Source of the DNA: Tolypothrix brevis GSE-NOS-MK-07-07A | Lineage (GTDB): Bacteria > Cyanobacteriota > Cyanobacteriia > Cyanobacteriales > Nostocaceae | Assembly: GCA_019358985.1 (NCBI GenBank) | Contig: JAHHIJ010000011.1 | Span: forward strand, 62,001-126,000 | Direction: 5' to 3' | DNA length: 64,000 nucleotides | Shown here: in pieces, positions 18,301 through 27,275 of the stretch | How positions within the stretch are numbered: the first letter of the stretch is position 1 | How the letters are laid out: every line of letters starts with the position of its first letter | Notes under the pieces: model-generated | Seen by the model: only the letters and a program-made list of their open reading frames with translations | What the model was told of the DNA's origin: nothing | Databases searched by the model: none | Program-made: the position numbers and the translations under genes

Positions 18301-20207
18301 GCCATTTTTACTGTTGGAGAATTCTCAATTTGGAGATTAATCTGTGTTTCCTCAGTTTCTGCTGGCAACCACCGCAAAGCTTCTTCAACGTAGGAGGTAG
18401 CCCCGACTGCGGTTGATGGTAATGTATTAATTTCACCGATGTTAACGCTTGGCAAGTGAGCGTATCCTGTGGGAATAGATACTACAAAGCTGGTTCCCTG
18501 GTCAACAATGCTACTTACGCTGATGATGCCACCGTGTAGTTTGACTAATTCTTGGACTAACGATAAACCAATTCCAGAACCTTCAAAACTACGTCCTTTC
18601 GCACCCTCTACTCGGTGGAAACGCTTGAATAAATGGGGTATTTCTTCTTCGGGGATGCCTGTGCCAGTATCACTTATTTCTAACTCGACGTGATTTTGGT
18701 AATCGCGCAATGTTACTGTTATCTCTCCTTGGAAGGTAAACTTAAATGCGTTGGAGAGTAAATTTAGCACAATCTTTTCCCACATCTGACGGTCTACGTA
18801 CACCGATGACTGTAGATGCGGGCATTGTACTATTAAGCGCATACACGCAGCTTCAATTACTGAGTGAAACAAGCTAGCGAGTTCGGCAGTAAAGCTAGCC
18901 AAATCAATTGGTTCATATACAGCTTGGACTCGTCCTGCCTCAATACGGGAGAAATCTAGAAGACTGTTGACCAATTTCAGCAAGCGCTGTGAGTTACGAT
19001 GGATTAATTGCAATTGTTCTTGGTCTTGTGGCGCAAATTGTTGTAAGCGATCGCGCAACATTTCCTCTAAAGGTGAGATAATTAACGTTAGGGGCGTGCG
19101 AAACTCATGGCTAATATTACTAAAAAAAGTCGTTTTTGCCCGGTCTAACTCAGCTAGAGCTTCCGCTCGTTTTCGTTCTATTTCATAGGCACGAGCATTA
19201 GCGATCGCTGTTCCCACATTACCTGCAATCAATTGAAAAAAACCGCTATACTGTTCATCTAAAGCACGTCGCGGATTGATTCCAACTACCAGTAAACCTG
19301 CGGTCAAATTCTGGTTTGCTTGGGTTATTGGTAATATTAATGCCGACTCAGCTAAGTCTGCATAACTAGAGGCACCCCAATTATCTACCCGTTCAGGCTG
19401 ACCTGTCTGCACAACTTTTACCAGCGGGAAGTTGTGTGTATCATCTAACAATAAATCTAAATTTTCTTGGCTTGCTATTTCTGGAGGTGCTAATCCCACT
19501 GATTTGATCAACTGAGCTTGTTTACCTGTCTCATCCAGCAAATAAATTAAAGCAAAGGGAATATCAGCGACATTATCAGCTAAAGTTTCCATACTGAGTT
19601 TGCAAGCAGACTCAACAGTCTTCGCTTGGGAAGTTTTTGCGGCTAATTCTCGCAGAGTACGTAACCGTCGTTCGCTCAAAACCCGCTCGGTTGTTTCCGT
19701 AACCGCAGTAAAAATGCCACCTATACCACCTGTTTCATTGCGGATAGGACTATAAGAAAAAGTGAAGTAGCATTCCTCAAGATAACCATTGCGGTCTATT
19801 AGGAGTAACTGATCGTCAGACCAAGTAGCATTGCCTGTAGTCAGCACACCTTCGAGCATCGGTCCGATGATATCCCATATTTCTGACCAACACTCCCGTC
19901 CTGGTTGACCCAAAGCTTGCGGATGCTTAGTTGCCCCTAGAATTGGACGGTAAGCATCGTTATAAAGCATGGCAAATTCCGATCCCCACCAAATCAAAAT
20001 TGGGAATCGAGAGGATAAGCAAATACTTACAGAAGTACGCAAACTCTGACACCAATGGTTAACAGAACCGATTGGTGTAACTGACCAATCGAGAGTCCGC
20101 ATCATCAGACTCATTTCCCCATTGCCAGGAAAGATATCCTCTTGCTGATAATCTGGGGATGTAGAGTTCGCGCTTAAGCGTTGGTAGTCCGATTCCTTGT
20201 CTTGCAT
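15309..20207 (-). CDS. Giant hybrid sensor histidine kinase with two kinase cores and two receiver domains
   Basis: The 1632-residue cytoplasmic protein has, in order: PAS (about 30-175), GAF (195-345), HisKA with His367 in NISHEFRTP, HATPase (470-585), receiver with Asp718, two PAS domains (about 815-1055), GAF (1075-1215), a second HisKA with His1242 in LSHELRTP, a second HATPase (1345-1500) and a C-terminal receiver with Asp1560. No transmembrane segment is seen. Two complete kinase cores in one chain allow a multistep phosphorelay. The second ATPase domain is interrupted at about 1378-1408 by a low-complexity GDKENNSF…PPLSPSP segment encoded by a dispersed repeat. The input signal is unknown; an output protein is not adjacent. 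Confidence 0.93.
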   Translation of the reverse strand: MQDKESDYQRLSANSTSPDYQQEDIFPGNGEMSLMMRTLDWSVTPIGSVNHWCQSLRTSVSICLSSRFPILIWWGSEFAMLYNDAYRPILGATKHPQALGQPGRECWSEIWDIIGPMLEGVLTTGNATWSDDQLLLIDRNGYLEECYFTFSYSPIRNETGGIGGIFTAVTETTERVLSERRLRTLRELAAKTSQAKTVESACKLSMETLADNVADIPFALIYLLDETGKQAQLIKSVGLAPPEIASQENLDLLLDDTHNFPLVKVVQTGQPERVDNWGASSYADLAESALILPITQANQNLTAGLLVVGINPRRALDEQYSGFFQLIAGNVGTAIANARAYEIERKRAEALAELDRAKTTFFSNISHEFRTPLTLIISPLEEMLRDRLQQFAPQDQEQLQLIHRNSQRLLKLVNSLLDFSRIEAGRVQAVYEPIDLASFTAELASLFHSVIEAACMRLIVQCPHLQSSVYVDRQMWEKIVLNLLSNAFKFTFQGEITVTLRDYQNHVELEISDTGTGIPEEEIPHLFKRFHRVEGAKGRSFEGSGIGLSLVQELVKLHGGIISVSSIVDQGTSFVVSIPTGYAHLPSVNIGEINTLPSTAVGATSYVEEALRWLPAETEETQINLQIENSPTVKMAQTSGEKKPHKALMPMLRGNEFSDNNLATNLPIPRILLADDNADMRDYVKRLLHKNYQVETVADGLAARAAIRQQPFDLVLTDIMMPGLDGFELLRQLREDPLTKEIPIILLSARAGEESRIEGLEFGADDYLVKPFSERELRSRVESTIKLSRMRQNINQVLQDANEHLSNVLENMTDAFIALDSEFRITYVNQQTARRNNMQPEEIIGKTHWEMWSWSVGTIVEQKYRQAIKEQIPVHFEVLYEPLKMWLEIHAYPSEEGMGIYFRDITARKTTEISLQNALQRLNFHVENSPLAVVEWDHEFRVSRWSVEAERIFGWQASEVIGKNFQDWQFVFTEDLEVVTDAVTRLTQGIENRNISYNRNYTKDNSIVSCEWYNSTLLDESGKLISVLSLALNVTEREKMLVRVQQYTGQLRGLTEAALTINSALSIEEVVQIITERSRFLIGAHQSLTSMTIDRNWAESISATSLSNKYAAWQDYKLKPDGSGIYAYICQRNRPIRMTQTELEAHPQWRRFDAEAENLPMRGCLAAPLTGRDGGNIGLIQLSDKYDESEFTAEDEAILVQLAQMASVAIENTRLYEAEQLARTQAESANRIKDEFLAVLSHELRTPLNPIIGWSKLLRTRKFDEKKTAEALATIERNAKLQVQLIEDLLDVSRILRGKLTLNIDKVSPSLIILAALETVRLAAEAKSISIVTIFDPNVGQIAGDAGRLQQVIWNLLSNAVKFTPNGGRVEVRLSMEMGSGGQGDKENNSFLHPPLSPSPPLPLSPSCRYAQITVSDTGKGIALEFLPYVFDYFRQADGATTRKFGGLGLGLAIARQLVELHGGTVYVESPGEGQGATFTVKLPLLAIKDLGESELTTEAKFNSLNLEGTKILIVDDDVDSRDFITFLLQEENAEVIAVSSAMEALQILAKSKLDILLSDIGMPEMDGYMLIRQVRNWLPEQGGQIPAIALTAYAGEYDRQQAISAGFQMHIPKPVEPTELIAAITKLTLKG
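15987..16075. repeat. GC-skewed palindromic repeat inserted in frame in the hybrid kinase gene
   Basis: On the plus strand, GGGGAGA-type units run into AGAATTATTCT and then TCCCCTTG-type units. This is an imperfect inverted repeat with a purine arm and a pyrimidine arm. Similar copies lie at 35655-35757 (inside an ABC ATPase gene) and 49084-49166 (intergenic). The insert keeps the kinase frame open and adds about 30 residues. Confidence 0.85.
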
Positions 20208-20555
20208 TTTTAGGGGTTAAATGAAAGGAGTGGGGATTTTTTGTCCAATATTAACCTACTCTTAGGGTAATCTATTCTGGAAATACTGCTTCAGGCGATC
20301 GCACTTATGTGCATAAAAATTTTGGACGAATCGTAGAGACGTAGCACAGAATAGTCTAGTCAAAGGTTTTCGAGAACGCATATTTAATTTTTACCAGACG
20401 TGTAATATCATGTTCGTTTAATTAACAGTAATAAAAACACCGTAAACCTCGTAGAGACGTTCCGGCGGAACGTCTTTGCAGTATGTGTAATTTACCAGAT
20501 GTGTAATACGATAAATTCGCGTCTTTGGTCTAAATATTATTACGTAGTAAGCGCT
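20208..20555. repeat. Intergenic region with dispersed GTAGAGACG palindromes
   Basis: No gene is visible in this interval. It holds a GAGACGTAGCACAGAATAGT unit near 20335-20356, also found at 38570-38590, and a palindrome AGACGTTCC-GGC-GGAACGTCT at 20455-20475. Both belong to the GTAGAGACG repeat family spread through the window. Confidence 0.7.
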
Positions 20556-22694
20556 TCAGCGCTTAACTTCGCCCAAATCAGTCTTCCAAGGAATTCTCAC
20601 AGTAAAAGTAGTACCAACCCCCACTTTACTTTCTAACTTAATACTACCACCGTGTAGTTCTACACACTTTTTCACCACAGCTAGTCCTAAACCAGTCCCA
20701 GTCACATCACCAACATTTTCCCCTCGCTGGAAAGCTTGATAAAGTTGTTCTTCCTCTTCTTGACAAATTCCAATTCCTTGGTCTTGTATCTGAAAAATAG
20801 CTTGTCCTGATTCAGCCGCCAAAGTGAAATAGATTTTGCTATCATCTGGAGAATACTTGATAGCATTATCAACCAAATTAGTCACAATCGAACGCAGCAT
20901 TCTTTCATCCATCCAAGCGATTCTTTGAGAACATTGGCTGACAAAAACTATGTCTTTTTCAGCGCGAGTACTAAACTTGATTTCTTCTAATAAGGAGAAG
21001 CAAAAATCTTCTAAATCCAAAGGTTGCGGTCTAAACTCTAATTTACCAGCTTCTGCCCTCGTTAAGGTCAGAATATCTGTTAACAATTGTGTCATCGTTT
21101 TCGCCGAAGATTGAATGCGATGAAGATTTTTCAGCTTTTTCTCTTCTGACCATTCTTTATTAGAATTTTCTAACAGTTGCGCCGAAATTAAAATAGTACT
21201 TAAAGGAGTGCGAAACTCATGAGAAACCATTGAAAAGAAACGAATTTTCAGTTCATTTAATTCTAGTTCTTTTTCTAAATTTCGCTGAACTTCTTCCGCT
21301 CGCTTTCGTTCAGTGATATCTTGGGTAACTACGGCTCGACGATAGACTTTTCCTAACCCATTTTTAACCGGAAAACTGTGTTCCCAAACCCAGCGCACCG
21401 AATCATCTGGACGCACAATGCGATATTCAATTTCAAATTCTTTTTTAATGTTGTTCTTCAGATTAGAAATTACACGAGCTTTATCTTCTGGATGAACACC
21501 ATCTAGAAATGATTGGGGTTCTATATACAAACTTTCACAACTGCGTCCCCAAATCCTTTCATAAGCCGGATTAACATATAAAACTATATCTGCCTCAGCA
21601 TCCCTCATCCAAAAAATTTCATGAATATTTTCCGCAATTTGACGAAACTTTTCTTCGCTGGTAGCTAGTGCTTCCTGTGCTTGCTTTTGTTGAGTAATAT
21701 CCCGTGCTAATACTAATCTAGCAGGTCGTCCTTTAAATGTTAATTCGTGAGAGGTAACTTCTACATCAATTTCTGTTCCGTCGCGCTTTTTGTGTCTCCT
21801 AGTTGCGAATCGTTTATCTGCCCAACGTAGCCCAGGAATTCTATTAAGAAGTGCGGGAACCTCTTCTGGTGGACGAATATCTTTAATTGTCATAGAAAGA
21901 AATTCTTTTTGTGAGTAGCCATACTTTTTAATCGCTACTTCATTAACAGCCAAAAAGCTTAAATTTTCTAAGTCATAAACCCATAAAGGATGAGGATTGA
22001 CTTCAAATAAATTTCGGTATCGTTGTTGACTTTCTCGTAAAGTATCTTCTAATTGTTGGCGAGTACTAATTTGTCGATGTAATAATGAATAAACTATAAA
22101 TAATAGGGCAAAACTAATCCAATAACCAGTGATTTTGGCGATGATTGTGAACCGAAAACTTGCATCAGAATGAACTTGGTGATACTGTACCAATGATTGC
22201 TCTTCTTTCTCAACTTCGCTAATCAGTTGCCATATTTTGTTTTGAATTATAATACCTTTATCTGTAAGGGCTAATTGAATTGCTGTGTTAGATTTATCTC
22301 GTTTGTAAAAGTCAACAGATTGTTTGAGCAAACTTACTTTCTGGGCAATCAAAGGTTTGAGAATATCTAGTTTCTGCTGCTGTGTGGGATTATTAGTAGT
22401 AGCGCGTTGAGCATCTGTTAATTTAGCTTCAATAGTTTGAATTGCGGTGTTGTATGTTTCTTCATAAGACTTGTTTCCGGTAATAATGTAGCTGCGTCTA
22501 GCTTTTTCCGCATTTTGCAGTGTAGTTAGCACATCTCTAACTTTTTGTATGACTTCGTAGGAATATTCTAATTGTCTTTCTCTAACGAATAATTTATCTG
22601 TATTTTGATATGAAATAATGTTAACAATTGCAATAATCAACATTGCCAATCCAAACCCGACAGCAATGATTTTTCTTTCCAATGACCATTTCAT
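20556..22694 (-). CDS. Membrane sensor histidine kinase with CHASE3 and two PAS domains
   Basis: The 712-residue protein starts at the ATG at 22694; a TTG two codons upstream is less likely. It has a transmembrane helix (about 7-27), a periplasmic helical CHASE3-type sensor (about 30-170, with the typical NAEKARRSYIITG), a second helix (about 182-205), two PAS/PAC domains (about 223-465), HisKA with His492 in MVSHEFRTP, and a HATPase domain with the DNAIKYSP, DQGIGI and GTGLGLAV boxes. It is divergent from an OmpR-type regulator gene whose start is about 150 bp away, which suggests a cognate two-component pair. The signal is unknown. Confidence 0.93.
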   Translation of the reverse strand: MKWSLERKIIAVGFGLAMLIIAIVNIISYQNTDKLFVRERQLEYSYEVIQKVRDVLTTLQNAEKARRSYIITGNKSYEETYNTAIQTIEAKLTDAQRATTNNPTQQQKLDILKPLIAQKVSLLKQSVDFYKRDKSNTAIQLALTDKGIIIQNKIWQLISEVEKEEQSLVQYHQVHSDASFRFTIIAKITGYWISFALLFIVYSLLHRQISTRQQLEDTLRESQQRYRNLFEVNPHPLWVYDLENLSFLAVNEVAIKKYGYSQKEFLSMTIKDIRPPEEVPALLNRIPGLRWADKRFATRRHKKRDGTEIDVEVTSHELTFKGRPARLVLARDITQQKQAQEALATSEEKFRQIAENIHEIFWMRDAEADIVLYVNPAYERIWGRSCESLYIEPQSFLDGVHPEDKARVISNLKNNIKKEFEIEYRIVRPDDSVRWVWEHSFPVKNGLGKVYRRAVVTQDITERKRAEEVQRNLEKELELNELKIRFFSMVSHEFRTPLSTILISAQLLENSNKEWSEEKKLKNLHRIQSSAKTMTQLLTDILTLTRAEAGKLEFRPQPLDLEDFCFSLLEEIKFSTRAEKDIVFVSQCSQRIAWMDERMLRSIVTNLVDNAIKYSPDDSKIYFTLAAESGQAIFQIQDQGIGICQEEEEQLYQAFQRGENVGDVTGTGLGLAVVKKCVELHGGSIKLESKVGVGTTFTVRIPWKTDLGEVKR

Positions 22695-22733
22695 ATGCAA
22701 TGCTTGTATGGTAAAAAATATCGACCGCTATGC

Positions 22734-22796
22734 TTATTATGCGTTGCCCGAAACCCTTGATTAGACGTAGCATTGCTACGTCTATACGTCTTTTCT
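22734..22796. repeat. Dispersed ~62-bp repeat with AGACGTAGC palindrome
   Basis: It contains the palindrome AGACGTAGC-ATT-GCTACGTCT (22763-22783) preceded by ATTATGCGTTGCCCGAAACC. A second copy of the whole unit, slightly diverged, is at 36238-36300. It lies in the shared promoter region of the divergent kinase and regulator genes. Confidence 0.75.
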
Positions 22797-22847
22797 GATG
22801 ATAATTAATATCGTTTAGTGATTGATGTCACATCTTTTTTAATTAAT

Positions 22848-23525
22848 ATGCGAATTCTACTTGTTGAAGATAATGCGCGTTTGGCAGAAGCGCTTTTAGA
22901 AGCTCTAACTGATCAACTGTATGTGGTAGATGTAGTCAAGGATGGGGAGTTTGCTTGGGATCAAGTTAAAGCGAATGCCTACGATTTGATTTTGTTAGAT
23001 GTGATGCTTCCTAGATTAGATGGGATCAGTCTTTGTCAACGCTTACGTCAACACGGTTATTCTCTACCAATTTTGATGTTAACGGCTCGTGACACCAGTA
23101 CAGATAAAGTTAATGGTTTAGACGCAGGAGCGGATGACTATGTGGTTAAACCCTTTGATTTGCAAGAGTTATTGGCTCGCATCCGCGCTTTATTACGTCG
23201 GGGAAGTTCTACCTCTCCACCTATTCTGACATGGGGTAAGTTGCTTCTCAATCCTAGTACCTATGAAGTTACTTATTTGGATGTGCCTTTGCAATTAACC
23301 CCTAAAGAATTTAGTTTGTTGGAACTATTACTTCGCAATGGTCGTCGCGTCCTCAGCCGTGCTGTAATTATTGATAGTCTGTGGAAAAGTGAAAGTTCAC
23401 CGGAAGAAGATACTGTTAAGGCTCATGTTAAAAGTTTGCGTCAGAAACTTAGAACTGTAGCCGCTCCGGAAGATTTCATCGAAACGGTTCATGGTTTAGG
23501 CTATCGTTTGAAGCAATTGTCTTGA
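22848..23525 (+). CDS. OmpR/PhoB-family response regulator
   Basis: The 225-residue regulator has a receiver domain (1-115) with the phosphorylation site Asp51 in LILLDVMLP, an acidic pair E7/D8, and the conserved Lys101 in VVKPFD. A winged-helix DNA-binding domain follows (about 125-222, LTPKEFSLLELLLRN…VKSLRQKLR…VHGLGYRL). The ATG at 22848 matches the usual start MRILLVEDN; a GTG 30 nt upstream is open but not homologous. It is divergent from the CHASE3 kinase gene and is probably phosphorylated by it. Targets are unknown. Confidence 0.95.
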   Translation: MRILLVEDNARLAEALLEALTDQLYVVDVVKDGEFAWDQVKANAYDLILLDVMLPRLDGISLCQRLRQHGYSLPILMLTARDTSTDKVNGLDAGADDYVVKPFDLQELLARIRALLRRGSSTSPPILTWGKLLLNPSTYEVTYLDVPLQLTPKEFSLLELLLRNGRRVLSRAVIIDSLWKSESSPEEDTVKAHVKSLRQKLRTVAAPEDFIETVHGLGYRLKQLS

Positions 23526-23846
23526 AGATAGGGGAAAGGGGAAAAAGAGATTTTGATCCCTTTGTTGTATAATGGGTTATTCTTGGGGATCAGTCCAAAA
23601 TTGGTCATAGCCGTTAAGTATTACAATTTTTTTACATTATCAATCTTTGCTGACTTATGTCAGCCTTTTTTATTTTTGAAAGTACTTGTAGAGGGCATTT
23701 GCGGGTATCTTCCCGATTTCTTCCCGATATTTTCTCCATATTTTCTCGATTCTTTCCTCAGCTTATATACTTCTGCGGTGTAACCTCAATATACAGTAAC
23801 TATCATCACGAACGGTTGATATAACTGACACCCAGAGGTAAAAAAC
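23526..23846. other. Intergenic region, no gene supported
   Basis: About 320 bp between the response regulator and the pentapeptide gene. It has a T-rich run and a TTCTTCCCGATATTTTC-type short tandem repeat around 23705-23760. A 76-codon open frame here has no family pattern and I do not call it. Confidence 0.5.
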
Positions 23847-24503
23847 ATGATAAATTATGCTGATAAACAAGAATTCATTCTAAGTCAAATTACACAAAAG
23901 TCTTTTCAACGAGAAGATTTTAGTGGATGTGACTTGAGCGGAATCGACCTTAGGGCAGTTGACTTAAGTGGAATTAATTTGATAGGAGCAGATTTAAGCG
24001 GGGCAAATTTGAGCGGATCTGTGCTTGTTGGCGCAAATCTTAGTGGTGCAAATTTAAGCGGAGCCAATTTGCAGTCAGCTTATTTATATGAAGCTTCATT
24101 ATGTGAGGCTAATTTGAAGAATGCTGATTTAACGCGAGCCAATTTGTGTTGTGCTTTTTTATGGCGAGTAAATTTGACAAAAAGTAAGCTTTGGGGAGCA
24201 TCGTTGTGCGGTGCAGATTTGAGCGAAGCAAATTTAAGTGAAGCTAACTTGATTGAAGCATCATTAATTGAAGCCAACTTAATGAGAGCAAATTTAATCC
24301 AAGCCAAGCTATGTGGTGCGATTTTGCTCGAAGCTAATTTAAAGAAAGCCAATTTAACGAGTGCAGATCTAACTAGTGCAAACTTAACCGAGGCAAACTT
24401 AAGTGGAGCGAACCTTTGGGAGGCAAACTTGATTCATGCCAAACTATGGGACGCTGTTATGCCTGATGGAACGATTCAATACCCTCAAATCATGTTTTGT
24501 TAA
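23847..24503 (+). CDS. Pentapeptide-repeat protein
   Basis: The 218-residue protein consists almost entirely of A(D/N)LXX pentapeptides from about residue 20 to 205 (for example ADLSGANLSGSVLVGANLSG). Such repeats fold into a right-handed quadrilateral beta-helix. There is no signal peptide, so it is cytosolic or membrane associated. Several copies carry Cys or Trp (LCGADL, LWEANL). These proteins are very numerous in cyanobacteria and mostly have no known function; DNA-mimic gyrase protection is known for only a few. A monocistronic unit ends at the hairpin at 24514-24563. Confidence 0.92.
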   Translation: MINYADKQEFILSQITQKSFQREDFSGCDLSGIDLRAVDLSGINLIGADLSGANLSGSVLVGANLSGANLSGANLQSAYLYEASLCEANLKNADLTRANLCCAFLWRVNLTKSKLWGASLCGADLSEANLSEANLIEASLIEANLMRANLIQAKLCGAILLEANLKKANLTSADLTSANLTEANLSGANLWEANLIHAKLWDAVMPDGTIQYPQIMFC

Positions 24504-24513
24504 TGAGTGATGA

Positions 24514-24563
24514 AGTCATTAGTCATTTCTTATTGTCGTATTTTTGACTTATAACTAATGACT
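24514..24563. terminator. Inverted repeat between convergent genes
   Basis: Arms AGTCATTAGT (24514-24523) and ACTAATGACT (24554-24563) are perfect complements with a 30-nt loop that itself contains TATTGTCGTATTTTTGAC. It lies between the pentapeptide gene and the convergent fraE. It may be a terminator or a remnant of ACTAATGACT short repeats. Confidence 0.45.
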
Positions 24564-24575
24564 AATAACTAATAA

Positions 24576-25355
24576 TTAAAACTCACGTTGGGAAAAAATA
24601 AAAATAGCGATCGCTAATAAAATGACGCTGTAAAGCAAGGCATAACCAGCATTCGTAATAAGTGCCATTGAGTCAGGTAGCGCTGCAAGACCATAAACAG
24701 CATCATTTTTTAAATCTAATCGAGATAAATCAGGCAAGAGGAGATACAAGCCTTGAGTGAGGCTTTCAATGCTCTTATTATTTCCCAAACGACCAAATTT
24801 TACTAAATCTTGAGTAATGTTCCCGATTAAATACACTGCAAATGTTAAAGCAGTCGCTAACAGGGAACTAGTAAACACACCTAAGGCAATAGCTACGGCA
24901 CTAATTAAGGCTAGTTGCAAGAATAAGAAAATGACAGCAATTAAAATGCTTGGTGTGGAATGAGGGATATTTCCAAACTGCAAAAATGCTAGAAAAATCG
25001 CCGTCATAGCTGCAACAAGTGTAGCTAGTACTGTTAATAACCCGAAATATTTACCAGTAATAAATTCACTATGGCTGACTGGTTTGGTAATTAACACTAA
25101 AATAGTGCGTTTCTCTATTTCTTTGTTAACTAGTCCTGTACCGACAAATACGGCAACAATTAAGCCGAGGATATTCATCACTGCGAGACCAAAGTCTAAA
25201 AACATTTTATCTTCTGTCGAACCAGCAAATTCTGGAAGTAAGCGGATAGCGACGGCGAGTATTACCGTATAAAAACCGATAATATATAGAATGCGATCGC
25301 GTACCACTTCCCGAAATACATTCGTTGCTAGCACAAAAATTCTGCCCAAATTCAT
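24576..25355 (-). CDS. fraE: FraE, ABC-2-type permease for filament integrity
   Basis: The 259-residue membrane protein has about six hydrophobic helices and the layout of ABC-2 export permeases (NVFREVVRDRILYIIGFYTVILAVAIRLLPEF…, LVNKEIEKRTILVLITKPVS). It is the third gene of a minus-strand cluster whose order and sizes (176, 342 and 259 residues) match fraC-fraD-fraE of Anabaena sp. PCC 7120. There FraE is needed for filament integrity and heterocyst maturation. No ATPase gene is adjacent, as in Anabaena. Family is clear; the symbol rests on synteny and length. Confidence 0.88.
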   Translation of the reverse strand: MNLGRIFVLATNVFREVVRDRILYIIGFYTVILAVAIRLLPEFAGSTEDKMFLDFGLAVMNILGLIVAVFVGTGLVNKEIEKRTILVLITKPVSHSEFITGKYFGLLTVLATLVAAMTAIFLAFLQFGNIPHSTPSILIAVIFLFLQLALISAVAIALGVFTSSLLATALTFAVYLIGNITQDLVKFGRLGNNKSIESLTQGLYLLLPDLSRLDLKNDAVYGLAALPDSMALITNAGYALLYSVILLAIAIFIFSQREF

Positions 25356-25361
25356 CGCTAT

Positions 25362-25420
25362 TCAGTTGTTAGGTGTTAGTTGTTAGTGGTTGGTGGTTAG
25401 TAGTTTGTTGTTAAGTAACT
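25362..25420. repeat. Short tandem repeats (GTTAGT-type) between fraD and fraE
   Basis: The interval holds imperfect units such as GTTAGTGGTTGGTGGTTAGT with a complementary AACTACTAAC near its end. This STRR-like sequence separates fraD and fraE. Confidence 0.65.
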
Positions 25421-25450
25421 ACTAACTTTTCCCATGTCCCCTTGTCTTAT

Positions 25451-26479
25451 TTATTGCTGTGCTGGAGGTGAGCCGACAATAAATTTAGGAACGCGATCGC
25501 AGTCAATTTCTGCTAAGGTGGCTTTATCTGGTTTGCTCACATTGGCAATGCTTGAGTTTGTTGGGGCTGCGATTGGGTTAACCCGACAAGACTTTTTCAC
25601 GTAAAATCCGCGTGAGTTGGAACTCGGACCTGTCCAGATACTTAACAAATCTAATATATACCCTGATTTTGTATTAACTACACGCGGTCTAACAACCCAC
25701 AATTCTTTCTCTTCATATTTTGCTAAATTTCTTTCTATAACTCGTCTACCCAAATTTCCTACTTGTTGATCCGCATTTATTAGCCATCTTTCTACTTGCG
25801 ACCAAGGTCTTCCAGCTACTTGTTCTTCTACTAATGGCTGAAGTTTATTGATAATCAACACACCATTTGCCGGGATTTTATCTGGGGATTCTGTTCTAAT
25901 GACAAATGTACTTTTCTTAAAATCATTTGTCTGCAAACTGGGATATTGTGTTAACCAATTATCCATCACAAAGTAAAACTGAATCCAGCAACTTAGTATC
26001 ATACAACTGGCAACCATGACTATTAGTCTTTGCCGGATTTCTGGCTTAGGAATTTGTGTTTGCATATCAGTACCACTTCCTTCAAAAAATTCAGGAATTG
26101 CTGTGATTAATGCTGAAATGGTTGGCCAAAGAACGATTGTTCGTGGTGTAATTACATCTTCCCCTTGTCCAAAAGCAAAAACACTTACTAAAAATCCCGT
26201 TACTACTGACCCTAATGGCATAAAAGTACCGGGAATTCTTAAAGGATCATCAGTGGTATACCAAGATGTCCCAGCAATTAAAAATAACCAGCCGAAAAAT
26301 GAAATTAGATCTCTTACATAACCTACTGCCAATGATGAGGCGAACCAAGAAAAAATACTCAAATAAATTAATGTTTGCCAAGAGTAAGCTTTTTCCGGAA
26401 CCAACCACTTTCTGATTCGTGCATAAATTTCTTCAAGAAATTTAAATACCCCAAATAAGTCTTTTAACAAGAAATTCAT
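25451..26479 (-). CDS. fraD: FraD, septal-junction protein (DUF5357)
   Basis: The 342-residue protein has about five hydrophobic helices in its first half (about 35-185) and a soluble C-terminal half (about 190-342) expected in the periplasm. In Anabaena, FraD sits at intercellular septa, is part of the septal junction plug and is required for cell-cell molecular exchange. GAGGAG lies about 7 nt before the ATG at 26479. It is the middle gene of fraC-fraD-fraE. The periplasmic part has two Cys (SCRVNP, IDCDRVP) that could pair. I recognise the family from sequence and neighbours. Confidence 0.9.
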   Translation of the reverse strand: MNFLLKDLFGVFKFLEEIYARIRKWLVPEKAYSWQTLIYLSIFSWFASSLAVGYVRDLISFFGWLFLIAGTSWYTTDDPLRIPGTFMPLGSVVTGFLVSVFAFGQGEDVITPRTIVLWPTISALITAIPEFFEGSGTDMQTQIPKPEIRQRLIVMVASCMILSCWIQFYFVMDNWLTQYPSLQTNDFKKSTFVIRTESPDKIPANGVLIINKLQPLVEEQVAGRPWSQVERWLINADQQVGNLGRRVIERNLAKYEEKELWVVRPRVVNTKSGYILDLLSIWTGPSSNSRGFYVKKSCRVNPIAAPTNSSIANVSKPDKATLAEIDCDRVPKFIVGSPPAQQ

Positions 26480-26586
26480 ATTTACTCCTCTTAATTACTC
26501 TGGGAAAATTATCTTATTTATTATTTAAGAAAATCAAATTTATGTTGAATAGTTTAATATTTACAAATTTGACTTAATGAAAGCAC

Positions 26587-27117
26587 TTATCTAGAGCGAG
26601 TCAATAAAATTATGAGAATAATTGCACTATAGCTAAGTGAATTCGCTACTAGTATAGTAGTGACTAAATTTGTGTTCTGCAATTTAACCTTGCTAGCACG
26701 CCGAAAGTTACGACGTGGATATGCTTGAAATTCTAATTCATTTTTTGTTGGTTCAGCTAGTGATAGCAAAACAAGCTTTAATAGAAAATATTTCAGCAAG
26801 AAAGTCGCGAAGAAAATTATAAAAGCAAGCAAAATCATTAAAGACTGGACATTATATTGATTAAAAAAGACATAACTGATTAGTTGTGATTTTAAATTAA
26901 CTGGTAAAATTGGCTCGATAAAGAAAAAAGTTATCCAACCAATCACAGCAGTAAACAGATTGATGCAGATGGCATAAAAAATGCTAGTTTTTTTGTCAAA
27001 TCTTAACCTAAGATTCAAAACATACCCTTCTATGGGTATGGCTACCAATAAAAATAAAAAGTCAAACAAAATGGCACCAAGGGGAAAAGTTGTCGGAAGT
27101 TCAGTAAATTCAAACAT
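26587..27117 (-). CDS. fraC: FraC, filament integrity membrane protein
   Basis: The 176-residue integral membrane protein has about four hydrophobic helices (about 12-30, 44-68, 93-118, 150-172) and a basic loop (YPRRNFRRASKVK). Length, topology and position before fraD and fraE agree with FraC of Anabaena, which localises to septa and is needed for long filaments and intercellular transfer. It is the promoter-proximal gene; its promoter must lie in 27118-27275, shared with the divergent adenosyltransferase gene. Confidence 0.9.
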   Translation of the reverse strand: MFEFTELPTTFPLGAILFDFLFLLVAIPIEGYVLNLRLRFDKKTSIFYAICINLFTAVIGWITFFFIEPILPVNLKSQLISYVFFNQYNVQSLMILLAFIIFFATFLLKYFLLKLVLLSLAEPTKNELEFQAYPRRNFRRASKVKLQNTNLVTTILVANSLSYSAIILIILLTRSR

Positions 27118-27275
27118 AAAAGGGTGAGCTATAAGGGTGGACTTGAGAGAGTAAACTAGTGAGATTCAGAATGATAGGGAAAATTATCTCATTATTCCAG
27201 TCTTGTACCATCTTTTTGTTCTTTTGGTTATGATATTGCAAAACTTTACAAAATTAGGGTCTCCTGGAGGGTTAG

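Noticed and set aside
23553-23783. 76-codon frame after the response regulator
   Set aside because: Hydrophobic T-rich translation, no start signal and no family pattern.
24080-24352. 90-codon frame antisense to the pentapeptide gene
   Set aside because: Reverse reading of A(D/N)LXX repeats gives periodic Lys/Ala sequence; not a separate gene.
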